Counted from the stretch's first letter, positions 33,912-43,459 are shown. The stretch is 64,000 bases of DNA from an uncultured Clostridia bacterium (GCA_934500705.1 CAKSTI010000002.1:164704-228703), one strand, 5' to 3'. The notes: generated by a model from the letters alone, not told the origin. Numbers and translations: made by a program.

Positions 33912-34822
33912 ACACAAGCGTTAATCTGAGCGGTATAACCCTTTCCAACCCCGTGATTGCCGCAAGCGGTACCTTCGGCTACGGGCACGAGTTTGCAGAG
34001 CTTTACGATATAAACATACTCGGAAGTTTTTCGTTTAAAGGCACAACGGAGCAGGCACGCTTCGGCAATCCCACACCGAGAATTGCAGAGTGCCCGTCGG
34101 GAATGCTGAACAGCGTGGGACTGCAAAATCCGGGCGTTGACAGCGTGATTGCCGACGAGCTCCCACGGCTTAAAAAATGCTTTTCCAAACCCATAATAGC
34201 AAACGTCGGCGGTTTTGGTATTGACGAGTACGTGAGAGTGAGCGAAAAATTCGACAGCATAGACGAAGTAGGCATAATCGAGGTAAACATCAGCTGTCCC
34301 AACGTCCACGACGGCGGTATGGCCTTCGGCACAAGTGCCAAAAACGCCGCCGCTGTCACCAAGGCGGTTAAGTCGGCGGTCAAAAAGCCGGTTTACATAA
34401 AGCTCTCGCCCAACGTCACCGACATTGCGGAGATTGCCAAAGCGTGCGAGGACGCCGGTGCGGACGGCATAAGTATGATAAACACGCTCCTCGGAATGAG
34501 GATAGATTTAAAGAGCAAAAAATGCACCCTTGCAAACAAGATGGGCGGATTTTCGGGCAGTGCGATTTTCCCCGTTGCGCTCAGAATGGTGTATCAGGTG
34601 TATGATGCGGTAAAAATCCCCATAATCGGTATGGGCGGTGTGAGCACGGCATCGGACGTTTTGGAAATGATGCTCGCCGGTGCGTCTGCGGTTCAGGTGG
34701 GGGCGGCAAACCTTGCAGACCCCTTTGCCTGCAAGCGCATAGTTGAGGATTTGCCGTGCGTAATGGAAAAATACGGAATTAAAAATTTAAGAGATATAAC
34801 AGGAGGCGCACACAATGGGTAA
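33905..34822 (+). CDS. pyrD: Dihydroorotate dehydrogenase, catalytic subunit (type 1B)
   Basis: 305 residues. FMN barrel with NPVIAASGTFGYGHEF, SFKGTTEQ, NPGVDSV, the catalytic-Cys loop VNISCPNVHDGG, LSPNVTDI and GMGGVSTASD. Oxidises dihydroorotate to orotate. ATG 33905 overlaps the pyrK stop by 7 bp. Confidence 0.96.
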   Translation: MVDTSVNLSGITLSNPVIAASGTFGYGHEFAELYDINILGSFSFKGTTEQARFGNPTPRIAECPSGMLNSVGLQNPGVDSVIADELPRLKKCFSKPIIANVGGFGIDEYVRVSEKFDSIDEVGIIEVNISCPNVHDGGMAFGTSAKNAAAVTKAVKSAVKKPVYIKLSPNVTDIAEIAKACEDAGADGISMINTLLGMRIDLKSKKCTLANKMGGFSGSAIFPVALRMVYQVYDAVKIPIIGMGGVSTASDVLEMMLAGASAVQVGAANLADPFACKRIVEDLPCVMEKYGIKNLRDITGGAHNG

Positions 34823-35528
34823 AGACGTAATAATTGCCTGCGATTTTCCGGGCAGAAAAGAAGTTTTTGAATTTCTTGACAAATTCACGGACGAAAAGCC
34901 GTTTGTAAAAATCGGTATGGAGCTTTTCTATGCCGAAGGGCCGCAGATAGTGAGGGATATTAAGGCAAGAGGACACAAGATATTTCTTGATTTAAAACTG
35001 CACGATATTCCCAATACTGTTAAGAAGGCAATGGCGGTGCTCTCAAACCTTGATGTTGATATGGTAAACGTGCACGCATCCGGCACCTGCGCTATGATGA
35101 GCGCCGCACTCGAAGGTCTGACACGCCCGGACGGCACAAGACCGCTGATTATTGCCGTAACTCAGCTTACGAGCACAAGCGAGGAAAGACTGCACGGCGA
35201 TTTGCTGATTTCGGAGAGTATGGAAAACACGGTTATGCACTATGCGAAAAATGCCAAAGACTCAGGTCTTGACGGCGTTGTCTGCTCACCGCTTGAAGCG
35301 GAAAAGGTACATTCCGTCTGCGGTGACGGCTTTATTACCGTAACGCCCGGCGTGCGCTTTGCCGACGGGGATAAGGGCGACCAGGTGAGAGTAACCACCC
35401 CCGAGGGAGCAAAAAAGCTCGGCTCGGATTACATTGTTGTCGGCAGACCCGTAACACAGGCAGACAACCCTGTTAAGGCATATAAAAGATGTGTAAAAGA
35501 ATTTGTGGGAGGTATGGAAAATGAATAG
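34815..35528 (+). CDS. pyrF: Orotidine-5'-phosphate decarboxylase
   Basis: 237 residues. IIACDFPGR, the catalytic DLKLHDIPNTV near residue 59, VNVHASG, VCSPLEA, VTPGVRF and VVGRPVTQA. Makes UMP. Overlaps pyrD by 8 bp and pyrE by 8 bp. Confidence 0.96.
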   Translation: MGKDVIIACDFPGRKEVFEFLDKFTDEKPFVKIGMELFYAEGPQIVRDIKARGHKIFLDLKLHDIPNTVKKAMAVLSNLDVDMVNVHASGTCAMMSAALEGLTRPDGTRPLIIAVTQLTSTSEERLHGDLLISESMENTVMHYAKNAKDSGLDGVVCSPLEAEKVHSVCGDGFITVTPGVRFADGDKGDQVRVTTPEGAKKLGSDYIVVGRPVTQADNPVKAYKRCVKEFVGGMENE

Positions 35529-36171
35529 TACAGAAGTTAAAATTGCAAAAGATTTGCTCTCAATCCGTGCGGTGTTCTTCCGCCCGAACGAGCCGTTCAC
35601 CTGGGCAAGCGGAATTAAAAGTCCCGTCTACTGCGACAACCGCCTGACCCTTTCCGCACCCGAAGTGCGCAGTGACGTGGAAAATGCCATTGCCGATGCC
35701 GTTAAAGAAAATTATCCCGATGCCGAGGCGCTTTTCGGCACTTCGACGGCAGGCATCGCCCACGCAGCGATTGCGGCGCATATCCTCGGTATGCCTATGG
35801 GTTACGTCCGCTCCGGCGCAAAGGACCACGGCAGGGGAAACCGCATCGAGGGCAGACTGGAAAAAGGGCAGAAGGTTGTGGTTATAGAGGATTTAATCTC
35901 CACCGGCGGCAGCGTCATAGAAGTTGTGGACGCTCTGCGTGAGGCAGGAGCGCAGGTTCTCGGCATTGTAAGCATATTTACCTACGGAATGAAAAAGGGC
36001 ATAGAGCGCTTAAAAGAGGCAGATGTTAAAAACGTGAGCCTTACAAACTTTGACGTAATTGCCAAAGCGGCGGCGGAGGAAAACTACATTGCTCCGTCCG
36101 ATGTAAAAAGGCTTATCGCCTTCCGTGACAACCCCTCGGACGAAAGCTGGATTGGAGGTAGCGCAAATTGA
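35521..36171 (+). CDS. pyrE: Orotate phosphoribosyltransferase
   Basis: 216 residues. FTWASGIKSPVYCDNR, TSTAGIAHA, and the PRPP-binding loop VVIEDLISTGGSV. Makes OMP from orotate. ATG 35521 after GGGAGG; the frame opens 18 bp earlier. Confidence 0.96.
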   Translation: MNSTEVKIAKDLLSIRAVFFRPNEPFTWASGIKSPVYCDNRLTLSAPEVRSDVENAIADAVKENYPDAEALFGTSTAGIAHAAIAAHILGMPMGYVRSGAKDHGRGNRIEGRLEKGQKVVVIEDLISTGGSVIEVVDALREAGAQVLGIVSIFTYGMKKGIERLKEADVKNVSLTNFDVIAKAAAEENYIAPSDVKRLIAFRDNPSDESWIGGSAN

Positions 36172-37085
36172 GAAATTTAACGGATATTCTGGAACTTTCG
36201 GTGTCTGAAATAGACGAGCTTATACAAACCGCAAACGACATAATCGCAAACCCCGAAAAATACCGTGACAGCTGCCGTTACAAAAAGCTCGCCACCCTGT
36301 TTTTTGAGCCGTCCACAAGGACACGCCTGTCCTTTGAGGCGGCAATGATGGAACTCGGCGGAAGTGTTCTGGGCTTTTCCGAGGCGGCGTCAAGCTCTGC
36401 ATCAAAGGGCGAGAGCGTGTCCGACACCGTTGCTGTTGTAAGCGGCTATGCCGACATCATTGCAATGCGCCATCCCAAAGAGGGCGCACCAATCGTTGCG
36501 GCGTCCAAGAGTACCGTGCCCATTATAAATGCCGGTGACGGCGGACACAACCACCCCACACAGACGCTTACGGATTTGCTCACCATAAGATGCGAGAAAG
36601 GCGGATTTGAAAACTTAACCGTCGGCGTGTGCGGCGACCTCAAATTCGGCAGAACGGTTCACTCCCTCATTGCCGCAATGTCACGCTACAAGGGCGTAAA
36701 ATTTGTGCTCATATCGCCCCCGGAGCTTAAACTCCCACGCTATGTAAAAGAGGCGCACATCAAGTCCAAAGGCATAGAATACGTACAGACAACCTCGCTC
36801 GACGAGGTAATAGGCAGTCTTGACATACTGTATATGACAAGAGTGCAGAAGGAACGCTTTTTCAACGAGGAGGACTACCTGCGCTTAAAGGACAGCTATA
36901 TTCTCACACCGGAGAAAATGGCACTTGCAAAGGACAGCCTTTCCGTCCTTCATCCGCTCCCCAGGGTAAACGAGATTTCCGTTGCCGTGGACAGCGACCC
37001 CCGTGCGTGCTATTTTAAACAGGCACGCTATGGCAAGTACATCAGAATGGCGCTTATACTAAAACTTTTGGAGGTGCACGTATGA
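36168..37085 (+). CDS. pyrB: Aspartate carbamoyltransferase, catalytic subunit
   Basis: 305 residues. FFEPSTRTRLSFEAAMMELGG near residue 48, IMNAGDG-like IINAGDGGHNHPTQTLTDL, GDLKFGRTVHSL, and VLHPLPRVNEI. First committed step. TTG start after GGAGGTAGC. Overlaps pyrI by 4 bp, implying a PyrB-PyrI holoenzyme. Confidence 0.96.
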   Translation: MRNLTDILELSVSEIDELIQTANDIIANPEKYRDSCRYKKLATLFFEPSTRTRLSFEAAMMELGGSVLGFSEAASSSASKGESVSDTVAVVSGYADIIAMRHPKEGAPIVAASKSTVPIINAGDGGHNHPTQTLTDLLTIRCEKGGFENLTVGVCGDLKFGRTVHSLIAAMSRYKGVKFVLISPPELKLPRYVKEAHIKSKGIEYVQTTSLDEVIGSLDILYMTRVQKERFFNEEDYLRLKDSYILTPEKMALAKDSLSVLHPLPRVNEISVAVDSDPRACYFKQARYGKYIRMALILKLLEVHV

Positions 37086-37495
37086 GAGTAGACGCAGTAA
37101 ACAACGGAATTGTAATAGACCACATAGAGAGCGGCAAGGCAATGGAGATTTACCGCCTGCTTTCGCTCGACGACCTCGACTGCACGGTTGCAATATTAAA
37201 GAACGTGCCGAGCAGTAAAATGGGCAGAAAGGATATAATCAAAATCGACTGCCGAATGGATATAAACTTTGACGTTTTAGGCTACATCAGCCCCAATGTC
37301 ACCGTGGACATCATAAAAGACGGCGTCGTGTCCGAAAAGAAGCACATCGACCTTCCCGAAACCCTTACCGATATTTTAAAATGCAAAAATCCACGCTGCA
37401 TAACCTCTGTTGAGCAGGAAATTCAGCACATTTTCAAGCTGACCGACAGAGAGCACAGAGTATATCGGTGCATATACTGCGACACACAAAATTAA
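37082..37495 (+). CDS. pyrI: Aspartate carbamoyltransferase, regulatory subunit
   Basis: 137 residues with the nucleotide-binding N-terminal domain (IVIDHIESGKAMEIYRLL) and the zinc domain with four Cys (CKNPRCITS, YRCIYCDTQ). Confers allosteric control by nucleotides. Last gene of the operon; no hairpin terminator is obvious after it. Confidence 0.95.
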   Translation: MRVDAVNNGIVIDHIESGKAMEIYRLLSLDDLDCTVAILKNVPSSKMGRKDIIKIDCRMDINFDVLGYISPNVTVDIIKDGVVSEKKHIDLPETLTDILKCKNPRCITSVEQEIQHIFKLTDREHRVYRCIYCDTQN

Positions 37496-37514
37496 AGATT
37501 TTTAAAAATTCCTC

Positions 37515-37570
37515 TTGACAAGGGGAATTTTTTGTAGTATTATTGTATTAGTTAATTAGTACAGTGGTAC
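37515..37570 (+). promoter_or_regulatory. Promoter and candidate operator of the YtrA-ABC cassette
   Basis: TTGACA 37515-37520, 17-bp spacer, TATTAT 37538-37543, then GTACAGTGGTAC (37559-37570) just before the ribosome site, a likely GntR/YtrA operator. Confidence 0.7.
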
Positions 37571-37586
37571 AGAAAGGAGTATAAAT

Positions 37587-37955
37587 ATGAAGTGGGAATT
37601 TAAAGACGACCGCCCCATTTATCTGCAAATAGCGGAAACGGTCAAAACCGCCGTCGTTTCGGGCGAAATTCCGCCGGGCGAGCGGCTGTCCTCGGTTCGT
37701 GAGCTTGCCGCCGAGGCAGGGGTCAATCCCAACACAATGCAAAAGGCACTTTTGGAGCTTGAACGCAGCGGACTTGTCTTTTCCAGCAGAACGAGCGGAC
37801 GCTTTGTAACTGCGGACAATGCGCTCATTGCAAGCGAAAAGCAGAGCCTTGCAAGGGAAAAAACCGAAGAATTTGTCCGCCAGATGGACAGCATAGGAAT
37901 TAAAAAGGACGAGATTATTAAAATATTAAGTGAAAGGAATGATTTAAGTGAGTGA
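37587..37955 (+). CDS. YtrA-subfamily GntR regulator
   Basis: 122 residues. Winged HTH (PIYLQIAETVKTAVVSGEIPP, SVRELAAEAGVNPNTMQKAL, SRTSGRFV) and the short two-helix dimerisation tail of the YtrA group. Overlaps the ABC ATPase gene by 8 bp; such repressors usually control the linked transporter in response to cell-wall antibiotics. Confidence 0.92.
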   Translation: MKWEFKDDRPIYLQIAETVKTAVVSGEIPPGERLSSVRELAAEAGVNPNTMQKALLELERSGLVFSSRTSGRFVTADNALIASEKQSLAREKTEEFVRQMDSIGIKKDEIIKILSERNDLSE

Positions 37956-38649
37956 CTTTGTACTTGCCTGCAACGAACTTACAAAGAAATACGGCACGCT
38001 CACGGCTCTTGACAATGTGAGCTTTAACGTGGAGCGCGGCAAAATCGTAGGTCTGCTCGGCCCCAACGGCAGCGGCAAGACCACGCTTATAAAAATAGCA
38101 AACGGACTCCTTACCGCCACGGGAGGGGAAATACTCATCTGCGGCGAAAAGCCGGGGGTTGAAACAAAGAGGCGGACGGCGTATCTTTCCGATTGTCTTT
38201 CTCTCCCTCAATGGCTGAGCGTCGGTGAGCTTGTGGAATTCTATGCGGATTTTTTTGAGAATTTTAACACGCAAAAGGCAAAGCAAATGATGGAGTCGTT
38301 AAACCTCGACCCCGACAAAAAGCTCAAAACCCTGTCAAAGGGAACAAAGGAAAAGGTTCAGCTTGTGCTCACTATGAGCCGTGACGCCGACCTCTATCTC
38401 CTTGATGAGCCTATGGGCGGCGTTGACCCTGCAACGAGGGATTATATATTAAACACCATAATTTCAAATTACAGCGAAAATTCCTCCGTGATAATATCAA
38501 CCCACCTCATATCGGACGTGGAAAGCATTTTAGACGAGGTTGTGTTTATAAACGAGGGTAAAATCGTCCTCACCGACTCCGCAGATAACATCAGGGAGAA
38601 CAGGAATATGAGTGTGGACGCACTTTTCAGGGAGGTGTTCAAATGTTAG
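37948..38649 (+). CDS. ABC transporter ATP-binding protein
   Basis: 233 residues. Walker A GLLGPNGSGKTTLIK near residue 33, a degenerate signature LSKGTKEKVQL, Walker B DLYLLDEPMGGVDP, H-loop STHLI. GTG start at 37948. Pairs with the permease encoded next; likely an exporter of YtrB type. Confidence 0.93.
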   Translation: MSDFVLACNELTKKYGTLTALDNVSFNVERGKIVGLLGPNGSGKTTLIKIANGLLTATGGEILICGEKPGVETKRRTAYLSDCLSLPQWLSVGELVEFYADFFENFNTQKAKQMMESLNLDPDKKLKTLSKGTKEKVQLVLTMSRDADLYLLDEPMGGVDPATRDYILNTIISNYSENSSVIISTHLISDVESILDEVVFINEGKIVLTDSADNIRENRNMSVDALFREVFKC

Positions 38650-39434
38650 GAAAACTTTTTAAATACGAATTCCGTGCCGAGGGGCGCATACTTGTTCCCG
38701 TATACGGGGCAACCGTGCTTCTCAGCGTTATCTCCTCGATTATGTCGAGGTTTATGTACGGCGATATGACTTCTTTTACCGCCGTAAGAATACTGTCGCT
38801 CTGCCTTACCGTGCTTTTCGGTCTGCTTGTTGCCGCAACGGTAGTGATGAGCTTTGCGGCGTCCGTTATGCGCTTTAAGACGGGAATGCTCGACTCCGAA
38901 GGTTATGTAACCCACACCCTGCCCGTTCAGCCGTGGCAAAACGTTGCGGCAAAGGTTCTGTGCTCCGTTGTATACCAGGTTATAGCAATGTTTGTTATTG
39001 CGGTTTCGGCATTTGTTTTCACGGTGATTGCCGCCGGCGGAATAGATATTGATTTTGCGGATTTGGGAAAGCTGTTTTCGTTCCTTTTGCAAAAGTTCGG
39101 CGGTGCAAACATTGCACTCTACACGGCGGAAGGCATAGTGTTTACGCTCCTTACGCTTATCCAGACAAATACAATGTTCTACGCATCGCTCAGCTGCGGT
39201 CACGCATTTAACTCCGGCAAAACAGCAAAGTCGATTGGATTTTTCATCGGATTTTATGTCCTCTCGCAGTTTATAAACGGCTCAATTCTCACAGCGCTTT
39301 ATGCATTAGATTTTACGTCGTACACCACACCGCACCTTGCGCTTTTGGGACTTATCTGTCTGCAGCTGTTTTACAGCACGCTGTACTTTTTGGTTACGAG
39401 CCACTGTATGAAAAACAGGCTTAATTTGCAGTAA
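38643..39434 (+). CDS. ABC-2-like permease
   Basis: 263 residues, about six hydrophobic segments (VPVYGATVLLSVISSIMS, LCLTVLFGLLVAATVVMSFA, VIAMFVIAVSAFVFTVIAAG). LDSEGYVTHTLPVQPWQ is a motif common in uncharacterised Clostridia ABC permeases. Last gene of the YtrA cassette. Substrate unknown. Confidence 0.85.
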   Translation: MLGKLFKYEFRAEGRILVPVYGATVLLSVISSIMSRFMYGDMTSFTAVRILSLCLTVLFGLLVAATVVMSFAASVMRFKTGMLDSEGYVTHTLPVQPWQNVAAKVLCSVVYQVIAMFVIAVSAFVFTVIAAGGIDIDFADLGKLFSFLLQKFGGANIALYTAEGIVFTLLTLIQTNTMFYASLSCGHAFNSGKTAKSIGFFIGFYVLSQFINGSILTALYALDFTSYTTPHLALLGLICLQLFYSTLYFLVTSHCMKNRLNLQ

Positions 39435-39444
39435 AGTTTCGCTT

Positions 39445-39570
39445 TTGAAAATTATCATTTTCTTGGTAATTTTCGCCATAAAAATCAGATAACCGCCTCG
39501 ACCCAAGGCGATTACCTGATTTAATGGTATGTTTGAGGCATAACCGTTTGAGGTCTTGCCTTTTTCTGCT
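39445..39570 (-). pseudogene. Decayed type I TA locus
   Basis: On the minus strand, GGCAAGACC...AACGGTTATGCC (about 39537-39561) and a hairpin AATCAGGTAATCGCC / GGCGGTTATCTGATT (39484-39522) match the antitoxin RNAs of TA1-TA3. Opposite it a 15-codon hydrophobic frame (39445-39492, ending FAIKIR) has its stop in the hairpin stem, like the toxins, but lacks a ribosome site and the N-terminal third. No -35 box is clear. The hairpin now probably ends the LRR-protein transcript. Confidence 0.6.
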
Positions 39571-39582
39571 GTCATTATGTAT

Positions 39583-41223
39583 TTATTTTATAATTTTTAT
39601 ACCGCATTCGGGTGAAAGTGTGTTAAAATCGCTCCAAATCATAGCCTTTGCGGTTGTGTAGGTTTTGCCCGGCGTAAAGGTAATTTGCGTGCCGTTATAA
39701 ACCTGTGAGTGCACCTCTGCAAGTTTATTGCCGTTGTAAAGGGCAAGTATAACGGTTTTGCCGTTGTCTGTGTTCAAGGGTGTGACAACTATCTTGCCGT
39801 CGGCGGAGCGCACCGCCTTTATGCCTTTTAAGTAAACAATAATATCATCGGGTATCGAATAGCCGCTGCCTTTTTCTATATCAGTCCAATCCTCTTTGCT
39901 TCCGACGTAATTAACCTTGTTTAATTTGCCGCATTTTTTAAACGCAGACTCACCGATGCTTGCTACGCTGTTGGGGATTGTAACGCTTTTAAGAGCAGAA
40001 CATTCAAAAAACGCACCGGCGCCTATGCTTTCAACGCCGTCGGGAATTGATATATCCGTTAAGGCGTAGCAGCTGTTAAACGCATCGGCTCCTATGCTCG
40101 TTACGCTCTGCGCAATGGTGATATTCTTTAAATTCCAACATCTTTCAAAAGCGCTGTCGGCAATCTTTGTTACGCCGTTCGGGATTGCAAAGGAGTCACC
40201 GACTGCCGCCTTTGGGTAACAGATAATCTCGGTTTTTGCTTTGTTGTATAAAATACCGTTCTGCGACCGGTAAGCTGTATTGCCGTCGGCAACGGTTATG
40301 TTTGTTAAATCGATGCAGACCGCAAACGCACTGTCACCGATAACGGTCACACTCTGCGGAATTGTTATATCCGTCAGACCGGAACTTTGAAATGAATAGC
40401 TGCCGATGACCGTCAGAGTGTCGGGCAGATTTATGCCTGTTAAGCCTTTGCAACTATAAAACGCATAATTGCAGATGATTTTTGTTCCGCTCCTTACGGT
40501 GCAAACGCCGGATATACTTGTGTCCGCCTTTACAAGATGATTGCCTATATACAGCACACCGTTATCAAAATTATTTTCGTCCTTACAATAAGCGGTTCCG
40601 TCAAACACACCGCTGCCGATGCCCGTCACGCTGTCGGGGAGCGTTATATCCGACAAATTGCCGCAACCGTTAAAAGCATAATCGCCAATGTATTCTACGC
40701 CGTCCTTAATTTCAACGCTTGCAAGATTGTCACAGTCGCAAAATGTATAGTCAGCAATATTTGTCAAACTGCCGGGAACGGTTACGCTTGTCAGACCGCT
40801 GAACTGGAATGCCTCTTTGCCGATGCTCGTTATGCTGTCGGGAATTGTAATGCTCTCTAAGGCTGTGCATTCGTAAAATGCGCCCTCGCCGATGTATGTT
40901 ACAGTGTCGGGGATTGTTATGCTCGTTAAGCCTTTAAAATAGTAAAATGCGTAAGAACCGATGCCCGTTACGCCGCTTTCTATAACTATGCTTTCGATTT
41001 GCTCACAATAGTCATACCACGGTGCCACGGAGGAAAGGGTATTATAATCTCTTATTGCGCCCGTACCGGTTATGGTGAGCGTCTTTGTTACATCATCATA
41101 TGAGTAGAAAGCCTCTGTTCCGCATTTGCCGGTTGTGACACTCGCAAAAACCGAAAACGGTGCAAGGGTCAGGAGCATACAAAGTGCTGTGAGCACAGAC
41201 AATATTCGCTTTGTTTTAGTCAT
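39583..41223 (-). CDS. BspA-like leucine-rich repeat surface protein
   Basis: 546 residues. Signal peptide (LSVLTALCMLLTLAPFSVFA), a CGTEAFYSYDDVTKTLTITG module, then about 12 LRR_5 repeats of 23 residues with the pattern SITIPDSVTSIGxxAF, and a C-terminal beta domain (about 460-546). Secreted; BspA-like repeats often mediate adhesion. No sortase motif seen. Confidence 0.9.
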   Translation of the reverse strand: MTKTKRILSVLTALCMLLTLAPFSVFASVTTGKCGTEAFYSYDDVTKTLTITGTGAIRDYNTLSSVAPWYDYCEQIESIVIESGVTGIGSYAFYYFKGLTSITIPDTVTYIGEGAFYECTALESITIPDSITSIGKEAFQFSGLTSVTVPGSLTNIADYTFCDCDNLASVEIKDGVEYIGDYAFNGCGNLSDITLPDSVTGIGSGVFDGTAYCKDENNFDNGVLYIGNHLVKADTSISGVCTVRSGTKIICNYAFYSCKGLTGINLPDTLTVIGSYSFQSSGLTDITIPQSVTVIGDSAFAVCIDLTNITVADGNTAYRSQNGILYNKAKTEIICYPKAAVGDSFAIPNGVTKIADSAFERCWNLKNITIAQSVTSIGADAFNSCYALTDISIPDGVESIGAGAFFECSALKSVTIPNSVASIGESAFKKCGKLNKVNYVGSKEDWTDIEKGSGYSIPDDIIVYLKGIKAVRSADGKIVVTPLNTDNGKTVILALYNGNKLAEVHSQVYNGTQITFTPGKTYTTAKAMIWSDFNTLSPECGIKIIK

Positions 41224-41263
41224 AATAAAGCCGCCCTTCTCTGATTTTTACAGTTTTATTAAT

Positions 41264-41344
41264 TGTCGTATTTTCAAGGGATTTACTGCCGTTACGGGGA
41301 AAATTGCTATGTGAAACCAATGTAAGTCCAACTCTCTCCTGCCT
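41264..41344 (+). repeat. Three-way-junction element, 3' half only (copy E)
   Basis: 81 bp identical or nearly so to the 3' end of copies B and C (second half of the long hairpin, then the terminal arm CAATGTAAGTCC...CTCTCTCCTGCCT). The 5' two-thirds are missing, so it is a truncated copy upstream of the LRR gene. Confidence 0.75.
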
Positions 41345-41413
41345 ATTCATTGTAACATATTTTGGAGTGCGTGTAAATGGTTTTTTGGAAAATGGTGTGG
41401 AATTGGTGTAAAA

Positions 41414-41518
41414 TCCCCCCGTCACGGTTTCACCGTGACACCCCCCTTTAAGGCAAGGGGGGGAATCCCTCCGTCAGTCGCTATGCGACTGCCACCTCCC
41501 TTTAAGGCAAGGGAGGCT
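41414..41518. repeat. Stem-loop repeat R4a
   Basis: Contains GTCACGGTTTCACCGTGAC and CCCTCCGTCAGTCGC...GCGACTG with CCTCCCTT/AAGGGAGG type complementary blocks. The second part recurs inverted at 50432-50490. Resembles small palindromic repeats scattered in gut Firmicutes. The remaining 41519-41591 shows nothing. Confidence 0.6.
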
Positions 41519-41591
41519 GAATGTGGGGTTTGAACGCAAAAAGCGGCTCGCCGCCGCTATGTGCGACAGCGAACCGCTCCTTTAACCAAAA

Positions 41592-42020
41592 TTACTCAAT
41601 GGCAATTCTGCCGGAAGTGTCAATTTTTTTCTGCTCCTTTTTGGGGAGAACAACGGTCAGAACGCCCGATTTATACTTTGCCTTCACGTCATCGGGGGTG
41701 ACATCGCCGACATAAAAGCTCCTTGTCAGAACGCCGGAATAGCGCTCCTGCCTTAAAATCTTGCCCTTCTTGTCTTCCTCATCTTTATCCATACCCTTTT
41801 CGGCACTTATGGTGAGGTAGCCGTCCTTAACGTCAAGGTTAATTTCGTCTTTCTTGAAGCCCGGCAGGTCAACGGCGAGTTCATATGCACCGTCTTTTTC
41901 GTGAATATCGGTCTTCATCAAATTCCTTGCGTGCTTTCCGTACAGCGGATTGTGCGCTCCGAAGAAACCTCCGTCAAAGAAATCATCAAACATATTTTCT
42001 CCAAAAATACTCGGTAACAT
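41592..42020 (-). CDS. Small heat shock protein Hsp20
   Basis: 142 residues. Alpha-crystallin domain about 38-135 (KTDIHEKDGAYELAVDLPGFKKDEI, YLTISAE, YSGVLTRSFYVG, YKSGVLTVVLPKKE). ATP-independent holdase chaperone. GGAGG precedes the ATG. No CIRCE element is visible upstream. Confidence 0.94.
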   Translation of the reverse strand: MLPSIFGENMFDDFFDGGFFGAHNPLYGKHARNLMKTDIHEKDGAYELAVDLPGFKKDEINLDVKDGYLTISAEKGMDKDEEDKKGKILRQERYSGVLTRSFYVGDVTPDDVKAKYKSGVLTVVLPKKEQKKIDTSGRIAIE

Positions 42021-42152
42021 AAGTCATTCCTCCAATTTATATAAACATATTATAAACAAATTTGTGATTTTTTATCCGTTTGCTTTGCATCTTTACTTAC
42101 CCATCGGTCTCACTCTCTTTCCTAACTTCTGATTACATTATACAATTTTTTG

Positions 42153-42181
42153 TTGAAAAAACAATAAGTTCGTGATACAAT
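42153..42181 (+). promoter_or_regulatory. Promoter of the PucR/CdaR-type gene
   Basis: TTGAAA 42153-42158, 17-bp spacer, TACAAT 42176-42181. It places transcription start near 42188, which rules out the ATG at 42188 as the translation start. Confidence 0.65.
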
Positions 42182-42235
42182 AAATATATGCTTTGTTGTG
42201 CCGACAGCACAATAAATTTGCGAAAGGGTGAGAGT

Positions 42236-43453
42236 ATGGGCGAACAAAACGAAAATTACGGTGTTCAAACACTTGCAAACGAGTTTTTTGAACAGGACGA
42301 CATACAAAGGCTCGCAGAGGTTACGGGAATTTTGCTTGACTGTCCGTTGCTTGTGCTTGACGAAACGTTTCACGTTGCCGCACATTTCAGTCCGCCGGGC
42401 TTTTGCGACAAACTCTTTAAAGATGCGGTCGGCTGCGGCATAATCACGTATGAGGTCGGAGTGATAATCAGCAAAAGCGAGGCGCTGCGCAACGGAAAAG
42501 CCGACTACATTAAATTAGATGAGAGCGAATACAAAAGACGTTTTGCACCGCTTGCGTGCACGGGCGTAAGGCTCGGATATTTGGTTTGCATAGATACGGA
42601 CGGACATTTGCAAAAAATTTCGGCGGAAATATGGCGGCAGATTGAGGTTATACTTTCCAAACAGTTATTCATAGAAACCGCCAGGCAGGACAAACCGTTT
42701 GAAACGGCGGACGAGATACTTATGCATCTGCTCGGCGGCGGCTTTACGTCGGAGCCGTACTTTAAGCTGCAAACGGCAAACACATATCTGGCGGATTTTA
42801 AGCCGACGGCGTTTGCGCTCATTGACCTTACGGTTTACAACAGCGAATATGCCGGAGGACGGCACCTTAAAGAGGAGATACGGCGGCAGTTTGAAAATGC
42901 GCACGAGTTTTTGTATAAAGGCGATATGTTCCTCTTTTTGCACAGTGAGCACGATGTAAACATTTTTGCAGAGCTTGCACGGGAATTCGGATTAAAGGTA
43001 ATCATATCCGACCCGATAAACAGCTTGTTTGAACTCCCGGAGCTGTACCGCAGTGCACACGAAGCGCTTGAAATTCTGCTCGAAATCAATACGGACGTAT
43101 CGTCGGTTGCAAGCCTCCGAACGCCGCTTATGCTAAAAAATCTGGCGCACCGCAAAGACCTTGTTCCGCCAAAGCTTATGAGCCTTGCTGAGCACGACAG
43201 GGCAAAGGACACGATGTATCTGGAAACGCTGTATTATTACCTCATATGCAACCGCTCGCTTAAAAAGACGTGCGACGCACTCTTTACGCACCGAAACACG
43301 GTTCTTTACCGCATACGCAGAATACGGGAGGACTTTTTAATTCCGATAGACGATACCGCTATGCACACGGAACTGCTGCTCGGTACGGCTCTGCTGCTGT
43401 TTGAAAGCAGGGGCGCCGCCTTTTTTGCGGATATAAATAACCGAAAGGAATGA
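42236..43453 (+). CDS. PucR/CdaR-family transcription regulator
   Basis: 405 residues. N-terminal sensory region (LAEVTGILLDCPLLVLDETFHVAAH), a central GGDEF-like region, and the C-terminal PucR HTH (LYYYLICNRSLKKTCDALFTHRNTVLYRIRRI) near residue 335. ATG 42236 after AAAGGGTGAG. Ligand unknown. Six bp before the DUF1003 gene. Confidence 0.85.
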   Translation: MGEQNENYGVQTLANEFFEQDDIQRLAEVTGILLDCPLLVLDETFHVAAHFSPPGFCDKLFKDAVGCGIITYEVGVIISKSEALRNGKADYIKLDESEYKRRFAPLACTGVRLGYLVCIDTDGHLQKISAEIWRQIEVILSKQLFIETARQDKPFETADEILMHLLGGGFTSEPYFKLQTANTYLADFKPTAFALIDLTVYNSEYAGGRHLKEEIRRQFENAHEFLYKGDMFLFLHSEHDVNIFAELAREFGLKVIISDPINSLFELPELYRSAHEALEILLEINTDVSSVASLRTPLMLKNLAHRKDLVPPKLMSLAEHDRAKDTMYLETLYYYLICNRSLKKTCDALFTHRNTVLYRIRRIREDFLIPIDDTAMHTELLLGTALLLFESRGAAFFADINNRKE

Positions 43454-43459
43454 TTTGTT

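Noticed and set aside
41414..41518. CRISPR-like repeats
   Set aside because: Only two or three palindromic blocks without regular spacers or cas genes. They are ordinary stem-loop repeats.
42188..42235. Upstream ATG start for the PucR/CdaR-type regulator
   Set aside because: The predicted promoter places the transcript start at that ATG, and a proper ribosome site precedes the ATG at 42236.
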